From NCBI GenBank assembly GCA_045587545.1, contig JAZNCN010000026.1:1-64000 (forward strand): DNA of 64,000 bases, written 5' to 3'. The number at the start of each line of letters is the position of its first letter. Position 1 is the first letter of the stretch. The stretch is from Caccoplasma_A sp045587545. GTDB lineage: Bacteria; Bacteroidota; Bacteroidia; Bacteroidales; G3-4614. Below are positions 46,801 to 55,079 of the stretch, in pieces. The position numbers and the translations under genes are program-made. The notes under the pieces are model-generated. The model saw only the letters and a list, made by a program, of their open reading frames with translations. It did no database searches and was not told where the DNA came from.

Positions 46801-47052
46801 GGTGGCGGTAGAGGTCATATAGGTCATATCCTCAACTCCGTTTATCTCCTCTTCAAGTGGAGCAATAACACTGTTTACCACTGTTTGTGCATTTGCTCCT
46901 TGATACGAAGCCTTTACCTCAACTGTCGGAGGGGCAATATCGGGGTATTGCAAAATTGGTAACGAAAAAAGTCCAATAACTCCAAGTATAACTATTAGTA
47001 TGGATATTACGGTTGAGAGTACAGGACGATGTATAAACGTATCTAATTTCAT
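43897..47052 (-). CDS. RND multidrug efflux permease (HAE1, AcrB-like)
   Basis: 1051-residue proton-driven inner-membrane pump. Twelve membrane helices and two large periplasmic loops in the AcrB pattern. Helix 4 carries the proton-relay aspartates in AIVVDDAIVVVEAV; the opening FIHRPVLSTVISILIVILGV, VNVQNRVSKA and TPIGLVPNEDTG-like block (TPTGLVPNEDTG) are standard HAE1 features. Substrates could be bile salts, dyes or antibiotics; this cannot be read. No TetR or MarR repressor lies next to the operon. Confidence 0.95.
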   Translation of the reverse strand: MKLDTFIHRPVLSTVISILIVILGVIGLFSLPILQYPDIAPPTVEVKASYQGANAQTVVNSVIAPLEEEINGVEDMTYMTSTATNTGDATITVYFKPGCDPDMAAVNVQNRVSKAQGYLPSEVTKSGVTTSKKQSSMLLAFTVYSEDDNYDQNFIYNYLKINIIPQIKRVNGVGDAFVLGAEYSMRIWLKPDIMAQYGLMPQDVVAVLNEQNIEAAPGQLGENAQNISFQYMLKYKGRLQTPEEFGDIVVRANSNGEILYLKTIADIELGSLSYALDTRSNGHEGITTMIYQSAGSNATQLINEITALLDRESESFPPGMVYDILLNTNDFLFASIHEVIKTLIEAFILVFIVVYIFLQDFRSTLIPAIAIPVALIGTFFVLKIIGFSINLLTLCALVLAIAIVVDDAIVVVEAVHAKLEGGAKNAKEASLEAMNEISGALISITLVMMAVFIPVSFMSGITGTFYKQFGLTMAISIAFSAINALTLSPALCAMFLKPHTEHTEEKKSLIKRFHIAFNTAYDATLKKYQKGVEFFVKRKVIAFGSVVAGCVLLFYLMAVTPTGLVPNEDTGTIFVTLDMPPGTSLDKTKESMSKIQKLIESNPAIRTYTAISGFSILSSAQGSSYGSFICKLHDWEERDKTQSADAINATIAAQARELVKDGRVMTFSMPMITGYSISNGFEFNLQDKTGGTIESFYAVSQDFLSKLSERPEIAAAQTSFNPTYPQYIVEVDAAKCKQAGLAPSDVLSALQGYLGGLYASNFNRFGKLYRVMIQARPELRVDKESLNSIKIKNGGEMTPITQFMDLKRVYGPDNIKRFNLFTSILVNGSPAPGYSSGEAIKAIEETAAEYLPTGYGFEYSGMTREEQSSSGGLGMILMICILFVYLLLSAQYESYILPLVVILSIPFGLAGTFIFAIMMGIDNNIYLQIALIMLIGLLAKNSILITEFALERRKSGMSITEAAIDAASARLRPILMTSLAMIIGLLPMMFASGVGANGNSALGSGAIGGMLIGMVCQVLVVPALFIVFEKLQEKFKPIEFEINKAQEVKQI

Positions 47053-47103
47053 GTGATTATTTTAACTGTGTGAATCTTAACTGTTTTTACGGAAGTTTCT
47101 CTC

Positions 47104-48264
47104 CTATTTGTTCTCTTTCATAGTTGCTTTTTGCAATTTTACTTCTGATTGTTCTTTTGTTATAGGAGTTATCTTCATACCGTTCTTTACAGATGTTCCA
47201 ACTCCTTCTATAACTACACGTTCGCCTACCTTTAGACCATTTGTTACAATGTAGTTTTGATTGAATGTCAATGGTTCAACCTCTATCTGACGTGTTACGG
47301 TTTCATTACTATCGTTTAGGACATATACAAACTTTTTGTCTTGTAGTTCGTATGTGGCTGTTTGAGGAACAAGTAATGCATTTGATATATTTTTAGGGAT
47401 TAGGACAGCTCCTGTGTTTCCGCTACGTAAAAGTTGTTTGGCATTTTTAAATCGTGCACTCATTTTTGCAGAACCGGTTTTTGTATCCATAACTCCACTT
47501 ATTGTTTCTATTACTCCTTTCTCCTCATAAATTGCTCCGGTTGCAAGTTTTAGCTCTACTTGGGGCATATATTTTAGAATATCATTAACTCCGCCTTTTT
47601 CTGTGTAGAAAAGCATAAACTTTTCGTCTATAGAGAAGTTGGCATACATCTCATTTATCTGCGACACAATTGTCAAAGGGTCCTGGGTTGTAGGACCCAC
47701 AAGATTACCAAGGCTTACCGGAATATTTCCGATTACTCCACTTGACGGGCTCTTAATATAAGTATATTCCAAATTTGTTCTGGCATTCTCCAACATTGCT
47801 TGAGCCTGTTCTAATTTAGCTACTGCTTGAGCATATGTGTTCTCCGCCAATTTTCTTTCATATTCACTTATTATCCCTTTTTGTGCAAGGTTTGCTTTAT
47901 TATCAGCTGTTAATTTTGCGGTTTCTACATTTGCCTCTGCTATATGTAATGATGCCAACGCTGTATTATACTCTGCTTTATAAACATCATGATCTATTTC
48001 AAACAATATATCTCCTTTCTTTACCATATCTCCTTCACTTACATGAATTTTTATGATAAAGCCAGAAACATTACTTCTTATCTCTGCATCAGAATATCCT
48101 GAAATTGTTGCAGGAAAAGAGTTCTTAACAACGACACTATCTTCCTTTATTATAGTTATCGCATATTCTGGCGGTGTTTGAGGTTTATTTTCTTCTTTAC
48201 ATGAAATGACCATAAGCATAATTACAAATGCTATTGCCATATTAAAACAACTACTTAATTTCAT
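47104..48264 (-). CDS. RND efflux periplasmic adaptor (membrane fusion protein)
   Basis: 386 residues. Lipoprotein signal with Cys22 (MVISC). Order is the normal one: beta-barrel start, lipoyl half (GFIIKIHVSEGDMVKKGDILFEID, about 68-92), alpha-hairpin (about 95-165), second lipoyl half with SPSSGVIGNIPVSLGNLV, beta-barrel and membrane-proximal domain. First gene of the efflux operon; the permease begins 51 bases later. Confidence 0.93.
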   Translation of the reverse strand: MKLSSCFNMAIAFVIMLMVISCKEENKPQTPPEYAITIIKEDSVVVKNSFPATISGYSDAEIRSNVSGFIIKIHVSEGDMVKKGDILFEIDHDVYKAEYNTALASLHIAEANVETAKLTADNKANLAQKGIISEYERKLAENTYAQAVAKLEQAQAMLENARTNLEYTYIKSPSSGVIGNIPVSLGNLVGPTTQDPLTIVSQINEMYANFSIDEKFMLFYTEKGGVNDILKYMPQVELKLATGAIYEEKGVIETISGVMDTKTGSAKMSARFKNAKQLLRSGNTGAVLIPKNISNALLVPQTATYELQDKKFVYVLNDSNETVTRQIEVEPLTFNQNYIVTNGLKVGERVVIEGVGTSVKNGMKITPITKEQSEVKLQKATMKENK

Positions 48265-48295
48265 TATTACTGATTTTATTTAATGTTTATTTCCT

Positions 48296-49120
48296 TTATT
48301 CTATCTGTATTTTATTTGCTTTTACCCTATTTGGCATAAATATTTTTGCCGTATTTTCAAATTTCTCAACAGAGTCTGTTGTTAGATATAATCTCTCTCC
48401 TCCTTTTGTGCATCGTTGCTCCATTTCAGGGTGTCGCTGCAAGTAGTCCTTTAAGCTTGCCGCAACTAACTCTCCTTGTAATATTAAATTAATTCCCTCA
48501 GGAAGTGCTGCACGTATTTTGTTTTCAAGTATAGGATAATGTGTACAGCCCAATATCACAGTGTCTATATCTGGAGACTGAGACATTAATGCATCAATAT
48601 ACTTTTTTACAAAATAGTCCGCTCCGGGTGCATCATACTCTGAATTTTCTACTAAAGGTACAAACATAGGACACTCTTGACCATATACTTCAACTTCGGG
48701 ATAGAGTTTTTTTATCTCCAACGGATAGGTTTGAGATTGTATTGTTCCTGTTGTGCCTAATACTCCGACCTTACCGGTTTTTGTTAAAGAGCCTATTACT
48801 TCAACTGTTGGTCGTATAACACCTAATACTCTTCGGGTGGCATCAATTTGAGGTAAATCTCTAACTTGTATTGAACGCAATGCTTTTGCAGAGGCTGTAT
48901 TACATGCCAATATCACAAGAGGAGCACCCATTTTAAACATATGTTTAACTGCCTGTAATGTAAAATCATAAACTGTCTCAAAAGAGCGTGTTCCATAGGG
49001 TGTACGCGCATTATCACCAAGATAGATATAATCATATTCCGGCATGAGTTTTTCTATCTCCTTCAATATGGTTAATCCACCAAAACCTGAATCAAATATT
49101 GCTATTGCTCCTCTCTGCAT
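48296..49120 (-). CDS. murI: Glutamate racemase
   Basis: Provides D-glutamate for peptidoglycan. 274 residues. The two catalytic cysteines are Cys73 in ACNTASA and Cys192 in GCTHYP; the N-terminal FDSGFGGLT and YLGDNARTPYG are family signatures. It follows the OmpH genes but is separated from them by a terminator. Confidence 0.96.
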   Translation of the reverse strand: MQRGAIAIFDSGFGGLTILKEIEKLMPEYDYIYLGDNARTPYGTRSFETVYDFTLQAVKHMFKMGAPLVILACNTASAKALRSIQVRDLPQIDATRRVLGVIRPTVEVIGSLTKTGKVGVLGTTGTIQSQTYPLEIKKLYPEVEVYGQECPMFVPLVENSEYDAPGADYFVKKYIDALMSQSPDIDTVILGCTHYPILENKIRAALPEGINLILQGELVAASLKDYLQRHPEMEQRCTKGGERLYLTTDSVEKFENTAKIFMPNRVKANKIQIE

Positions 49121-49151
49121 ATCCTTTATTTTAGTTTTGTAAAAATATAAA

Positions 49152-49197
49152 AAATATGAGAATTTAAATTATCATTTTAACTTAATTCTCATATTTT
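49152..49197 (-). terminator. Terminator at the end of the BamA-OmpH operon
   Basis: A 13-base-pair stem AAATATGAGAATT / AATTCTCATATTT with an 18-base loop, followed on the minus strand by TTTTTATATTTTT. Confidence 0.75.
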
Positions 49198-49236
49198 AAT
49201 TTAATTATTTCTTATTTAACAATTATATTATACTTT

Positions 49237-49755
49237 CTACTCAATTCCTAATTTTAATTTTACCATAGGGGTAATATCTTCAAAAGCACATCCTTTATAT
49301 AGCATATTGCGCTCGTCTATTACAAATGCATAACCTCCTTCTGCGCCTACCAATTGAACTGTCTCCAAGAGTTTTTTCTTTATTGGTTCTAATAATAATT
49401 GTTGCTGTTCCTTTATGTCATTTTGAGCAACTTTCATAAAATCTTCAATTGATTTAGATATTAATTGCAACTCTTGCTCTCTTCTGACTCTTATATTGTC
49501 TGACATATTCTCACGAGATTCAACATATGCCGAATATTTTTTCTCAAATTCGTTCTTTATATTTTGTTGTTCTGCCTCATACTCCTTTGCTAAATCAGAT
49601 ATTTTTTTATTTGCATCAATGGTTTCGGGCATGAGAGTAAATATTTCCTGCATATTTACTGTAGCAAATTTTAATTCTGTTTGAGCTGAAAGGCAAAAAG
49701 GTATAGCAACAAATACCAATATTATCAATCGTTTAATCATATTCCTTAATATCAA
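49237..49755 (-). CDS. OmpH/Skp family periplasmic chaperone, copy 3
   Basis: 172 residues with signal peptide (to about residue 25). The mature protein starts with the Skp trimerisation strand (KFATVNMQEIFTLMPETID) and continues as a long charged coiled coil (about 45-120). It holds unfolded outer-membrane proteins on their way to BamA. It is a close paralogue of the next gene upstream: the two share the N-A/M-QEIF-x-MPET motif, implying tandem duplication. Last of three OmpH genes. Confidence 0.9.
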   Translation of the reverse strand: MILRNMIKRLIILVFVAIPFCLSAQTELKFATVNMQEIFTLMPETIDANKKISDLAKEYEAEQQNIKNEFEKKYSAYVESRENMSDNIRVRREQELQLISKSIEDFMKVAQNDIKEQQQLLLEPIKKKLLETVQLVGAEGGYAFVIDERNMLYKGCAFEDITPMVKLKLGIE

Positions 49756-49792
49756 AAAAAAGAAACAAGAGAGTTATTTTCATAACCCTCTT
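49754..49792 (-). terminator. Possible terminator between OmpH copies 2 and 3
   Basis: On the minus strand AAGAGGGTTAT and ATAACTCTCTT pair around GAAA and are followed by GTTTCTTTTTTTT. It could partially separate expression of copy 3. Confidence 0.6.
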
Positions 49793-49813
49793 ATTTCATT
49801 GTTTAACTTATAT

Positions 49814-50314
49814 TTATTGTATTCCTAATTTTGCTTTAACTTTTGGAGTTACATCTTCTGTTACAGATCCCTTAAATCTTATTTGCATTTCATCTAAGAT
49901 GTAAACATAATTACCTTCTGTACCTACTTCATTAATAGCCTGCATCAATTTTTCATTTATTGGTGCCATTAATTTTTCTTGCTCTTTTTGCACATCGTCA
50001 GCAGCCATTTGTCTGAAAGTTTCTGCTCTTTGTTGTAGGTCTGCCAATTCTGCTTCACGTGCTGCTATAATGTTTTCAGGAAGAGAATCGCGTTGATTTA
50101 TATAATCCGCATATTTTTTTTGTAACTCTTCTCCCATTTTTGTTAACTCAGCCTCATACTTCTTATTTTTTTCTTGTAATGCTCCTAATGCCGCTGTTGT
50201 TTCGGGCATCATTTGAAAAATTTCTTGTGCATTTACTGTTCCAAATTTAAGTTCTTGTGCTGATACACATAAGGGCAATACTATAAATGCCACTACTAAA
50301 AGTTTCTTTAACAT
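49814..50314 (-). CDS. OmpH/Skp family periplasmic chaperone, copy 2
   Basis: 166 residues with signal peptide ending near SAQE. Trimer strand LKFGTVNAQEIFQMMPETT, then coiled coil to about 125 and closing strands (YVYILDEMQIRFKG, ending KAKLGIQ). Very similar in layout to copy 3. A consensus promoter lies within the end of the copy-1 gene just upstream, so this copy can be expressed independently of bamA. Confidence 0.9.
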   Translation of the reverse strand: MLKKLLVVAFIVLPLCVSAQELKFGTVNAQEIFQMMPETTAALGALQEKNKKYEAELTKMGEELQKKYADYINQRDSLPENIIAAREAELADLQQRAETFRQMAADDVQKEQEKLMAPINEKLMQAINEVGTEGNYVYILDEMQIRFKGSVTEDVTPKVKAKLGIQ

Positions 50315-50356
50315 ATTAATTTTAGTTTTTTAGGTTAATCATTTTTATTGTTATTG

Positions 50357-50387
50357 CAAAATTAGATATTTATTTTGAATATCCCAA
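50357..50387 (-). promoter_or_regulatory. Internal promoter for OmpH copies 2 and 3
   Basis: On the minus strand TTG (complement of 50385-50387), 20-base spacer and TAATTTTG (complement of 50357-50364). The -33 element lies inside the final codons of OmpH copy 1. Confidence 0.6.
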
Positions 50388-50888
50388 CTTTGACAAAACT
50401 TCGTTACTTATATCAATTCTTGGTGATGCATATATTACACTTGCTGCAGATGCTCTATCCATTACCATCTGGTATCCTTTATTGTCTGATATCGTTTTTA
50501 CAGCTTCGTATATATCGTCCTGAATAGGTTTCATCAAAGCTTCTCGTTTTTTAAACAATTCTCCTTCAGGTCCAAAATATGAACGCTTTAACTCTTGTGT
50601 TTTTTTATCCTCAGCCAATATCTCCTCCTCTTTTGATTTTTTTTGCTCGTCTGTATAGAATATTGAGTTTGATTGATAATCTTTATACATTGTTTCAACT
50701 TTGGCCGCTTGTTGCTCTATCTCCTTCTCCCACTTTTGTGATACTTGCTTCAACTGTTCGTTAGCCATTTCATATGCCGGTATATTTTTTAATATATACT
50801 CCATATCAATAAGCGCAAACTTTTGTGCATTCACCTCTATAGCCGCTACTGCCAAAAGCAGTCCTAAAATAATTGATAATTTTTTCAT
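50370..50888 (-). CDS. OmpH/Skp family periplasmic chaperone, copy 1
   Basis: 172 residues with signal peptide (to about residue 21, VNAQKF). Trimer strand KFALIDMEYILKNIPAYEMAN, then coiled coil rich in Lys and Glu. It is more divergent from copies 2 and 3 than they are from each other, having MEYILKNIP instead of QEIF..MPET. It lies 61 bases after bamA, the usual BamA-Skp adjacency. Confidence 0.92.
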   Translation of the reverse strand: MKKLSIILGLLLAVAAIEVNAQKFALIDMEYILKNIPAYEMANEQLKQVSQKWEKEIEQQAAKVETMYKDYQSNSIFYTDEQKKSKEEEILAEDKKTQELKRSYFGPEGELFKKREALMKPIQDDIYEAVKTISDNKGYQMVMDRASAASVIYASPRIDISNEVLSKLGYSK

Positions 50889-50949
50889 AATATCCGTTTT
50901 TTAGTTGTTTCTACCTTTTTGACAGAAAAAACTCTCTATGGTTTAAAAA

Positions 50950-53577
50950 CTAAAATTCTTGTCCTATTATAAAGTGTATTTGACTTCCTCCAACTTCATT
51001 ATATGTTGGGAAAGGTTTATCAAATCCATATGCCCAATCAATTCCCATAAGTCCTATCATAGGCAAGAATATCCTGACTCCAACTCCTGCAGATTTCTTC
51101 AAATTAAAGGGGTTGAAATCTTTTACTTCAGTCCATGCATTACCTCCCTCAACAAATGCCAATGCATATATTGTAGTTGAGCCTTCCATCATAATGGGAC
51201 AACGCATTTCCAACCCAAAACGTGTATATGCATAGCCATCGTAACCATATGGCGTTAATGATCCATTCTCATATCCTCGCAATGCAATGGTCTCAGTTGC
51301 ATATGTGCTACTATAGCCAGACATTCCGTCTCCTCCCATATAATAGGTTTCAAATGGCGATTTTTTATTTTTTGTATATGAGCCTAATATTCCTGCTTCA
51401 GCTCGAGCCATCAACACGAGGGTGTATTTTGAATCGTATTTGGTTAAAGGCAAGAATATACGACCTTTAATTTTCCATTTGTGATACTCTATCCACTTAT
51501 ATTTTTCCGAGTCTGATGCTGTAGCATAATCAACATTCTCCCATAATGAATATGGTGGGGTCAGGTTACATGACAATATAAATTCTGATCCTCGGCGTGT
51601 ATATAATGGGTTATCCATAGAGTTGCGCGATAGTGTCAAGCCCAACGAAATGCTATGTGATTTACCATTTTGCATATAGTACATATATTGCCAATCCTTC
51701 AATACATATAACTGATAATTTATACTTGCTACAAATTGGAAATAGTCATCAGGCCAATTCAAACGTTTACCAAATCCTAATGAAACTCCAAAAAGTTGCA
51801 ACGATTTATCAGGGTCATATGCGTATCCATAACTATAACTATTATTGTAATAGCCATTATAATATCCTCCGTATGAGTATGGATCGTAATAGTTATTATT
51901 ATAATAGTTTGAACTTACATCGGTTTGACGGCTATAATATGCAGAAAAACTCAATGAGTTCGGACGCTTGCCTCCAAACCATGGATCAAGGAACGAAATA
52001 CTATATGATTGATAGTATCTTGCATTTGTTTGCGCACTTATTGAAAACTGCTGTCCTTGTCCTTGGGGTATTATTCCTTTATATGATTTTGGATTGAAAA
52101 GGTTTTTAAACGAGAAGTTGGTAAATTTCAAACTAATTTTTCCGATGACTCCTGTTTGTCCCCAACCCAAAGAGAACTCAATCTGGTCGTTTGCTTTTGA
52201 CTCTAATCCATATATTATATCAACCGTTCCGCTTTCCGGGTCCGGTTCAGGACGGATATCCATTGTTTCAGGGTTAAAATGTCCCATCTGTGCTATTTCG
52301 CGAGCCGAACGCATTAAATCGGATTTACTAAATAGCTCTCCGGGGCGTGTTCGCAATTCACGACGTACAACCTCTTCATACAAACGGTCATTTCCCTTTA
52401 TTATAACTCTGTTTATACGAGCTTGAGGTCCTTCTACTATTCGCATCTCCAAATCAATAGAGTCGTTTATAACATTTACTTCAACAGGGTCAATATTAAA
52501 GAACAGATAACCGTTATCCATATATAAACTTGAGATGGCATCTTCATCTTCAGTCATTCTTTGTCGCAATAACTTTTGATTATATACATCTCCGGGCTTC
52601 ATTCTTAATAATTGAGCCAACAATTCTGTTGGATAGATTGTATTACCTACCCAATTTATACTTTTAAGATAATATTTATCTCCTTCAAAAATATCTATAT
52701 ATACATCAACTTTATCATCTTTATAGGGAACAACACTATCTGATACTATATACGCATCACGATATCCTAATTCATTATATTTTTCAATAATTAGGTCAAG
52801 GTCTCCACGATACTCTTTTTCAATGAATTTTTTAGACTTGAAAAGTTTCCTTATATCACCCTTCTCATTTGTCTTCTTCATTGCTTTTTTTATCTTTTTC
52901 TCATCTAATAAAGAATCTCCTGTTATATATATTTTATGAACTTTTACTTTTGATTTTTTATCAATGTATATATCAACTATCGCATGATTTTTCTTTGACA
53001 AATCGGGGTGCTGTACAATTCTGACAGTTGCATTTTTGTAACCCTTCTCATCAAAGTGTTTTTTTATTATCTTCTCTGCCCTGTCAATTATATTTGGTGT
53101 TAACTGCCCTCCTTTGGTTATTCCTATTTTCCCTGAAATATCGTCTTTATCACTCTTTTTTATTCCTTGTATTCTTATATCTGATATTCGCGGTTGCTCG
53201 GTCAAATCAATATTCAGCCAAGCTTTGTTCCCTGATGTTTTGGTAAGAGATATTGAAACATCTGAGAATAGCCCTTGCTTCCAAAAGCGCTTTACAGCAT
53301 CAGTTATTTCGTCTCCGGGAATTTTTATTATCTCGCCTACAGAAAGTCCTGAAAAGCCTATTACGACATAATCATCATAACTCTCTGCTCCTGTTACCGT
53401 AATACCTGCTATTTCATATTTGCGAGGAGATGAATAATCAACCTTTGGATTTGTAATAGTATCTTGATTTACAGGGCTTTGCTGTGCCTTAATTGTTATA
53501 AATGCAGGCATAACAAGTATAAGGGCTGTTGCCAATACTATTTTTTTATAATATGTATATATTTTCTTTGAAATCAT
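50950..53577 (-). CDS. bamA: Outer-membrane protein assembly factor BamA
   Basis: Inserts beta-barrel proteins into the outer membrane. 875 residues: signal peptide (to about 31), five POTRA domains (about 50-450), and a 16-strand barrel ending in the phenylalanine of IIGQEF, its own assembly signal. The conserved LRGYENGSLTPYG is the lid-loop region (equivalent to VRGF/Y of Omp85 proteins). A remarkable Tyr/Asn/Gly-rich low-complexity stretch at about 554-584 is inserted in a barrel loop. The ATG overlaps the uppS stop as ATGA, so the two are coupled. Confidence 0.96.
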   Translation of the reverse strand: MISKKIYTYYKKIVLATALILVMPAFITIKAQQSPVNQDTITNPKVDYSSPRKYEIAGITVTGAESYDDYVVIGFSGLSVGEIIKIPGDEITDAVKRFWKQGLFSDVSISLTKTSGNKAWLNIDLTEQPRISDIRIQGIKKSDKDDISGKIGITKGGQLTPNIIDRAEKIIKKHFDEKGYKNATVRIVQHPDLSKKNHAIVDIYIDKKSKVKVHKIYITGDSLLDEKKIKKAMKKTNEKGDIRKLFKSKKFIEKEYRGDLDLIIEKYNELGYRDAYIVSDSVVPYKDDKVDVYIDIFEGDKYYLKSINWVGNTIYPTELLAQLLRMKPGDVYNQKLLRQRMTEDEDAISSLYMDNGYLFFNIDPVEVNVINDSIDLEMRIVEGPQARINRVIIKGNDRLYEEVVRRELRTRPGELFSKSDLMRSAREIAQMGHFNPETMDIRPEPDPESGTVDIIYGLESKANDQIEFSLGWGQTGVIGKISLKFTNFSFKNLFNPKSYKGIIPQGQGQQFSISAQTNARYYQSYSISFLDPWFGGKRPNSLSFSAYYSRQTDVSSNYYNNNYYDPYSYGGYYNGYYNNSYSYGYAYDPDKSLQLFGVSLGFGKRLNWPDDYFQFVASINYQLYVLKDWQYMYYMQNGKSHSISLGLTLSRNSMDNPLYTRRGSEFILSCNLTPPYSLWENVDYATASDSEKYKWIEYHKWKIKGRIFLPLTKYDSKYTLVLMARAEAGILGSYTKNKKSPFETYYMGGDGMSGYSSTYATETIALRGYENGSLTPYGYDGYAYTRFGLEMRCPIMMEGSTTIYALAFVEGGNAWTEVKDFNPFNLKKSAGVGVRIFLPMIGLMGIDWAYGFDKPFPTYNEVGGSQIHFIIGQEF

Positions 53578-54314
53578 AATTGTTCACTTGTTTTTCCAAA
53601 TCTCCTTTCGCGCATCTGATAGTCACATATTGCCTTACAAAGGCTCTCTTTGTTAAAATCAGGCCAATATTCCGGAGTAAAATATAACTCAGAATATGAT
53701 ATCTGCCACATCAAAAAATTACTTATTCTCTCTTCTCCTCCTGTTCTAATAAGAAGATCTGGGTCAGGAATTGATGCTGTTGTTAATGATTTTGAGATTG
53801 TATCTTCGTTAATGGACTCTATTGAAATTTCGCCATCTTTTACAGATGTCGCAATTTTTTTTACTGCTTCTACTATCTCCCAACGAGATGAGTAACTTAA
53901 TGCAAGAACAAGGGTTACTCCTGTACCTGCCGCTGTGTCTGAGATGCATTTATTAAGACGTTGACGTACCTCTTCCGGCATACGAGCAATATTCCCTATT
54001 GCTTGAAGACGAACATTATTTTTTATCAAATCGGGAGTCTCTCGTTCAATTGCCATTACCATTAACGACATCAAAGCATCAATTTCTTCTTGGGGGCGAT
54101 TCCAATTTTCAGTAGAAAACGTATATAGTGTAAGATATTTTATTCCCAATTCTGATGCAGCTTCGGTTATGGTTCTAACGGTATCAACACCCTTTTTATG
54201 TCCGTATGAACGATCTAAACCTTGAGCCTTTGCCCAACGTCCATTACCGTCCATAATTATAGCTATATGCTCCGGCAAGCGATTTTTGTCAATTTTATCT
54301 ATATAAGATTCCAT
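53574..54314 (-). CDS. uppS: Isoprenyl transferase (undecaprenyl diphosphate synthase)
   Basis: Makes the C55 lipid carrier for peptidoglycan and surface polysaccharides. 246-residue cis-prenyltransferase. Asp22 in IIMDGNGRWAKA is the catalytic aspartate; FSTENWNRP and the C-terminal IRTGGEERISNFLMWQ, SELYFT block are intact (TGGEER in place of the more usual TSGEQR). It is coupled to bamA by a four-base overlap and follows the DUF6089 gene by 15 bases. Confidence 0.96.
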   Translation of the reverse strand: MESYIDKIDKNRLPEHIAIIMDGNGRWAKAQGLDRSYGHKKGVDTVRTITEAASELGIKYLTLYTFSTENWNRPQEEIDALMSLMVMAIERETPDLIKNNVRLQAIGNIARMPEEVRQRLNKCISDTAAGTGVTLVLALSYSSRWEIVEAVKKIATSVKDGEISIESINEDTISKSLTTASIPDPDLLIRTGGEERISNFLMWQISYSELYFTPEYWPDFNKESLCKAICDYQMRERRFGKTSEQL

Positions 54315-54329
54315 CTTAATAATATTATT

Positions 54330-55004
54330 CTACTCAATGTTTGGACATATACGACGTTTTAATCCAAAATCATATGTTACTGAAAACATGGTATATGAAT
54401 GCCAATCGGTGTTTTTAAGAGCCGAACTCTCTATTTGATAAGGGTCGTCAAGTGATTTTCCGTCCATCTTGTCGCCAATGTTCTTTCTCATAGAAAATTC
54501 AAACATTAAATTCCACCTCTTGCCAACCTTATATTTGACACCTACTCCTAACGGGAAGTTTAATGCATAATAACCATCTCCGCTTTTAGGTACCATTACA
54601 AAACCAACTCCTAACAGGATATATGGAGAAATCCTTTTGGTATTCAAATAGCTCTGCCCTATTCCGTAATTAAAGAAATTGAACTCGGCTTGTAATCCCA
54701 AATCAAACAACTGTCTCTTAAAAGAGTACGTTGCTCCTGACGGATAATACAACTCTAACTGAGAGGTTTCTCCTTTTACCTTTGCTGTTGATAATCCGCA
54801 TTTTAATGCCCATCTGTAATTGATGTTCCATCGAAATGCCATATCTGCGGCAAATCCCGGTTTTCGGAATGGTTTTGATGGATTGGCATCACCCATATAA
54901 AAACCTATTCCTGCTCCTGCACCAATCTCATACTTATAAGATTGTGCACATATAAGCATTGTTGAGGTAATAAGAAATAATATTATTAAATATATTTTGT
55001 TCAT
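54330..55004 (-). CDS. DUF6089 family outer-membrane barrel protein
   Basis: 224 residues with signal peptide (to about 20, LICAQS). Opening YKYEIGAGAGIGFYMGDAN and the later strands RWALKCGLSTAKVKG, YILLGVGFVMVP and LPLGVGVKYKVGKRWNLMFEFSMRK are typical of the DUF6089 barrels found just upstream of uppS-bamA in Bacteroidota. Function is not known; context suggests envelope biogenesis. It is the first gene of the envelope-assembly operon; only a near-match to a -7 box (TAATTTTA) is seen upstream. Confidence 0.8.
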   Translation of the reverse strand: MNKIYLIILFLITSTMLICAQSYKYEIGAGAGIGFYMGDANPSKPFRKPGFAADMAFRWNINYRWALKCGLSTAKVKGETSQLELYYPSGATYSFKRQLFDLGLQAEFNFFNYGIGQSYLNTKRISPYILLGVGFVMVPKSGDGYYALNFPLGVGVKYKVGKRWNLMFEFSMRKNIGDKMDGKSLDDPYQIESSALKNTDWHSYTMFSVTYDFGLKRRICPNIE

Positions 55005-55079
55005 TGTTTTCTGTATCTATAAACAAGCATGTTTATATTGAACGTAAAATCTTTAATAAAATTATCTCTTATACATGTT

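Noticed and set aside
51633..52097. Plus-strand frame of 154 codons opposite the BamA barrel
   Set aside because: Antisense shadow of bamA; low-complexity composition reflects the Tyr/Asn-rich loop.
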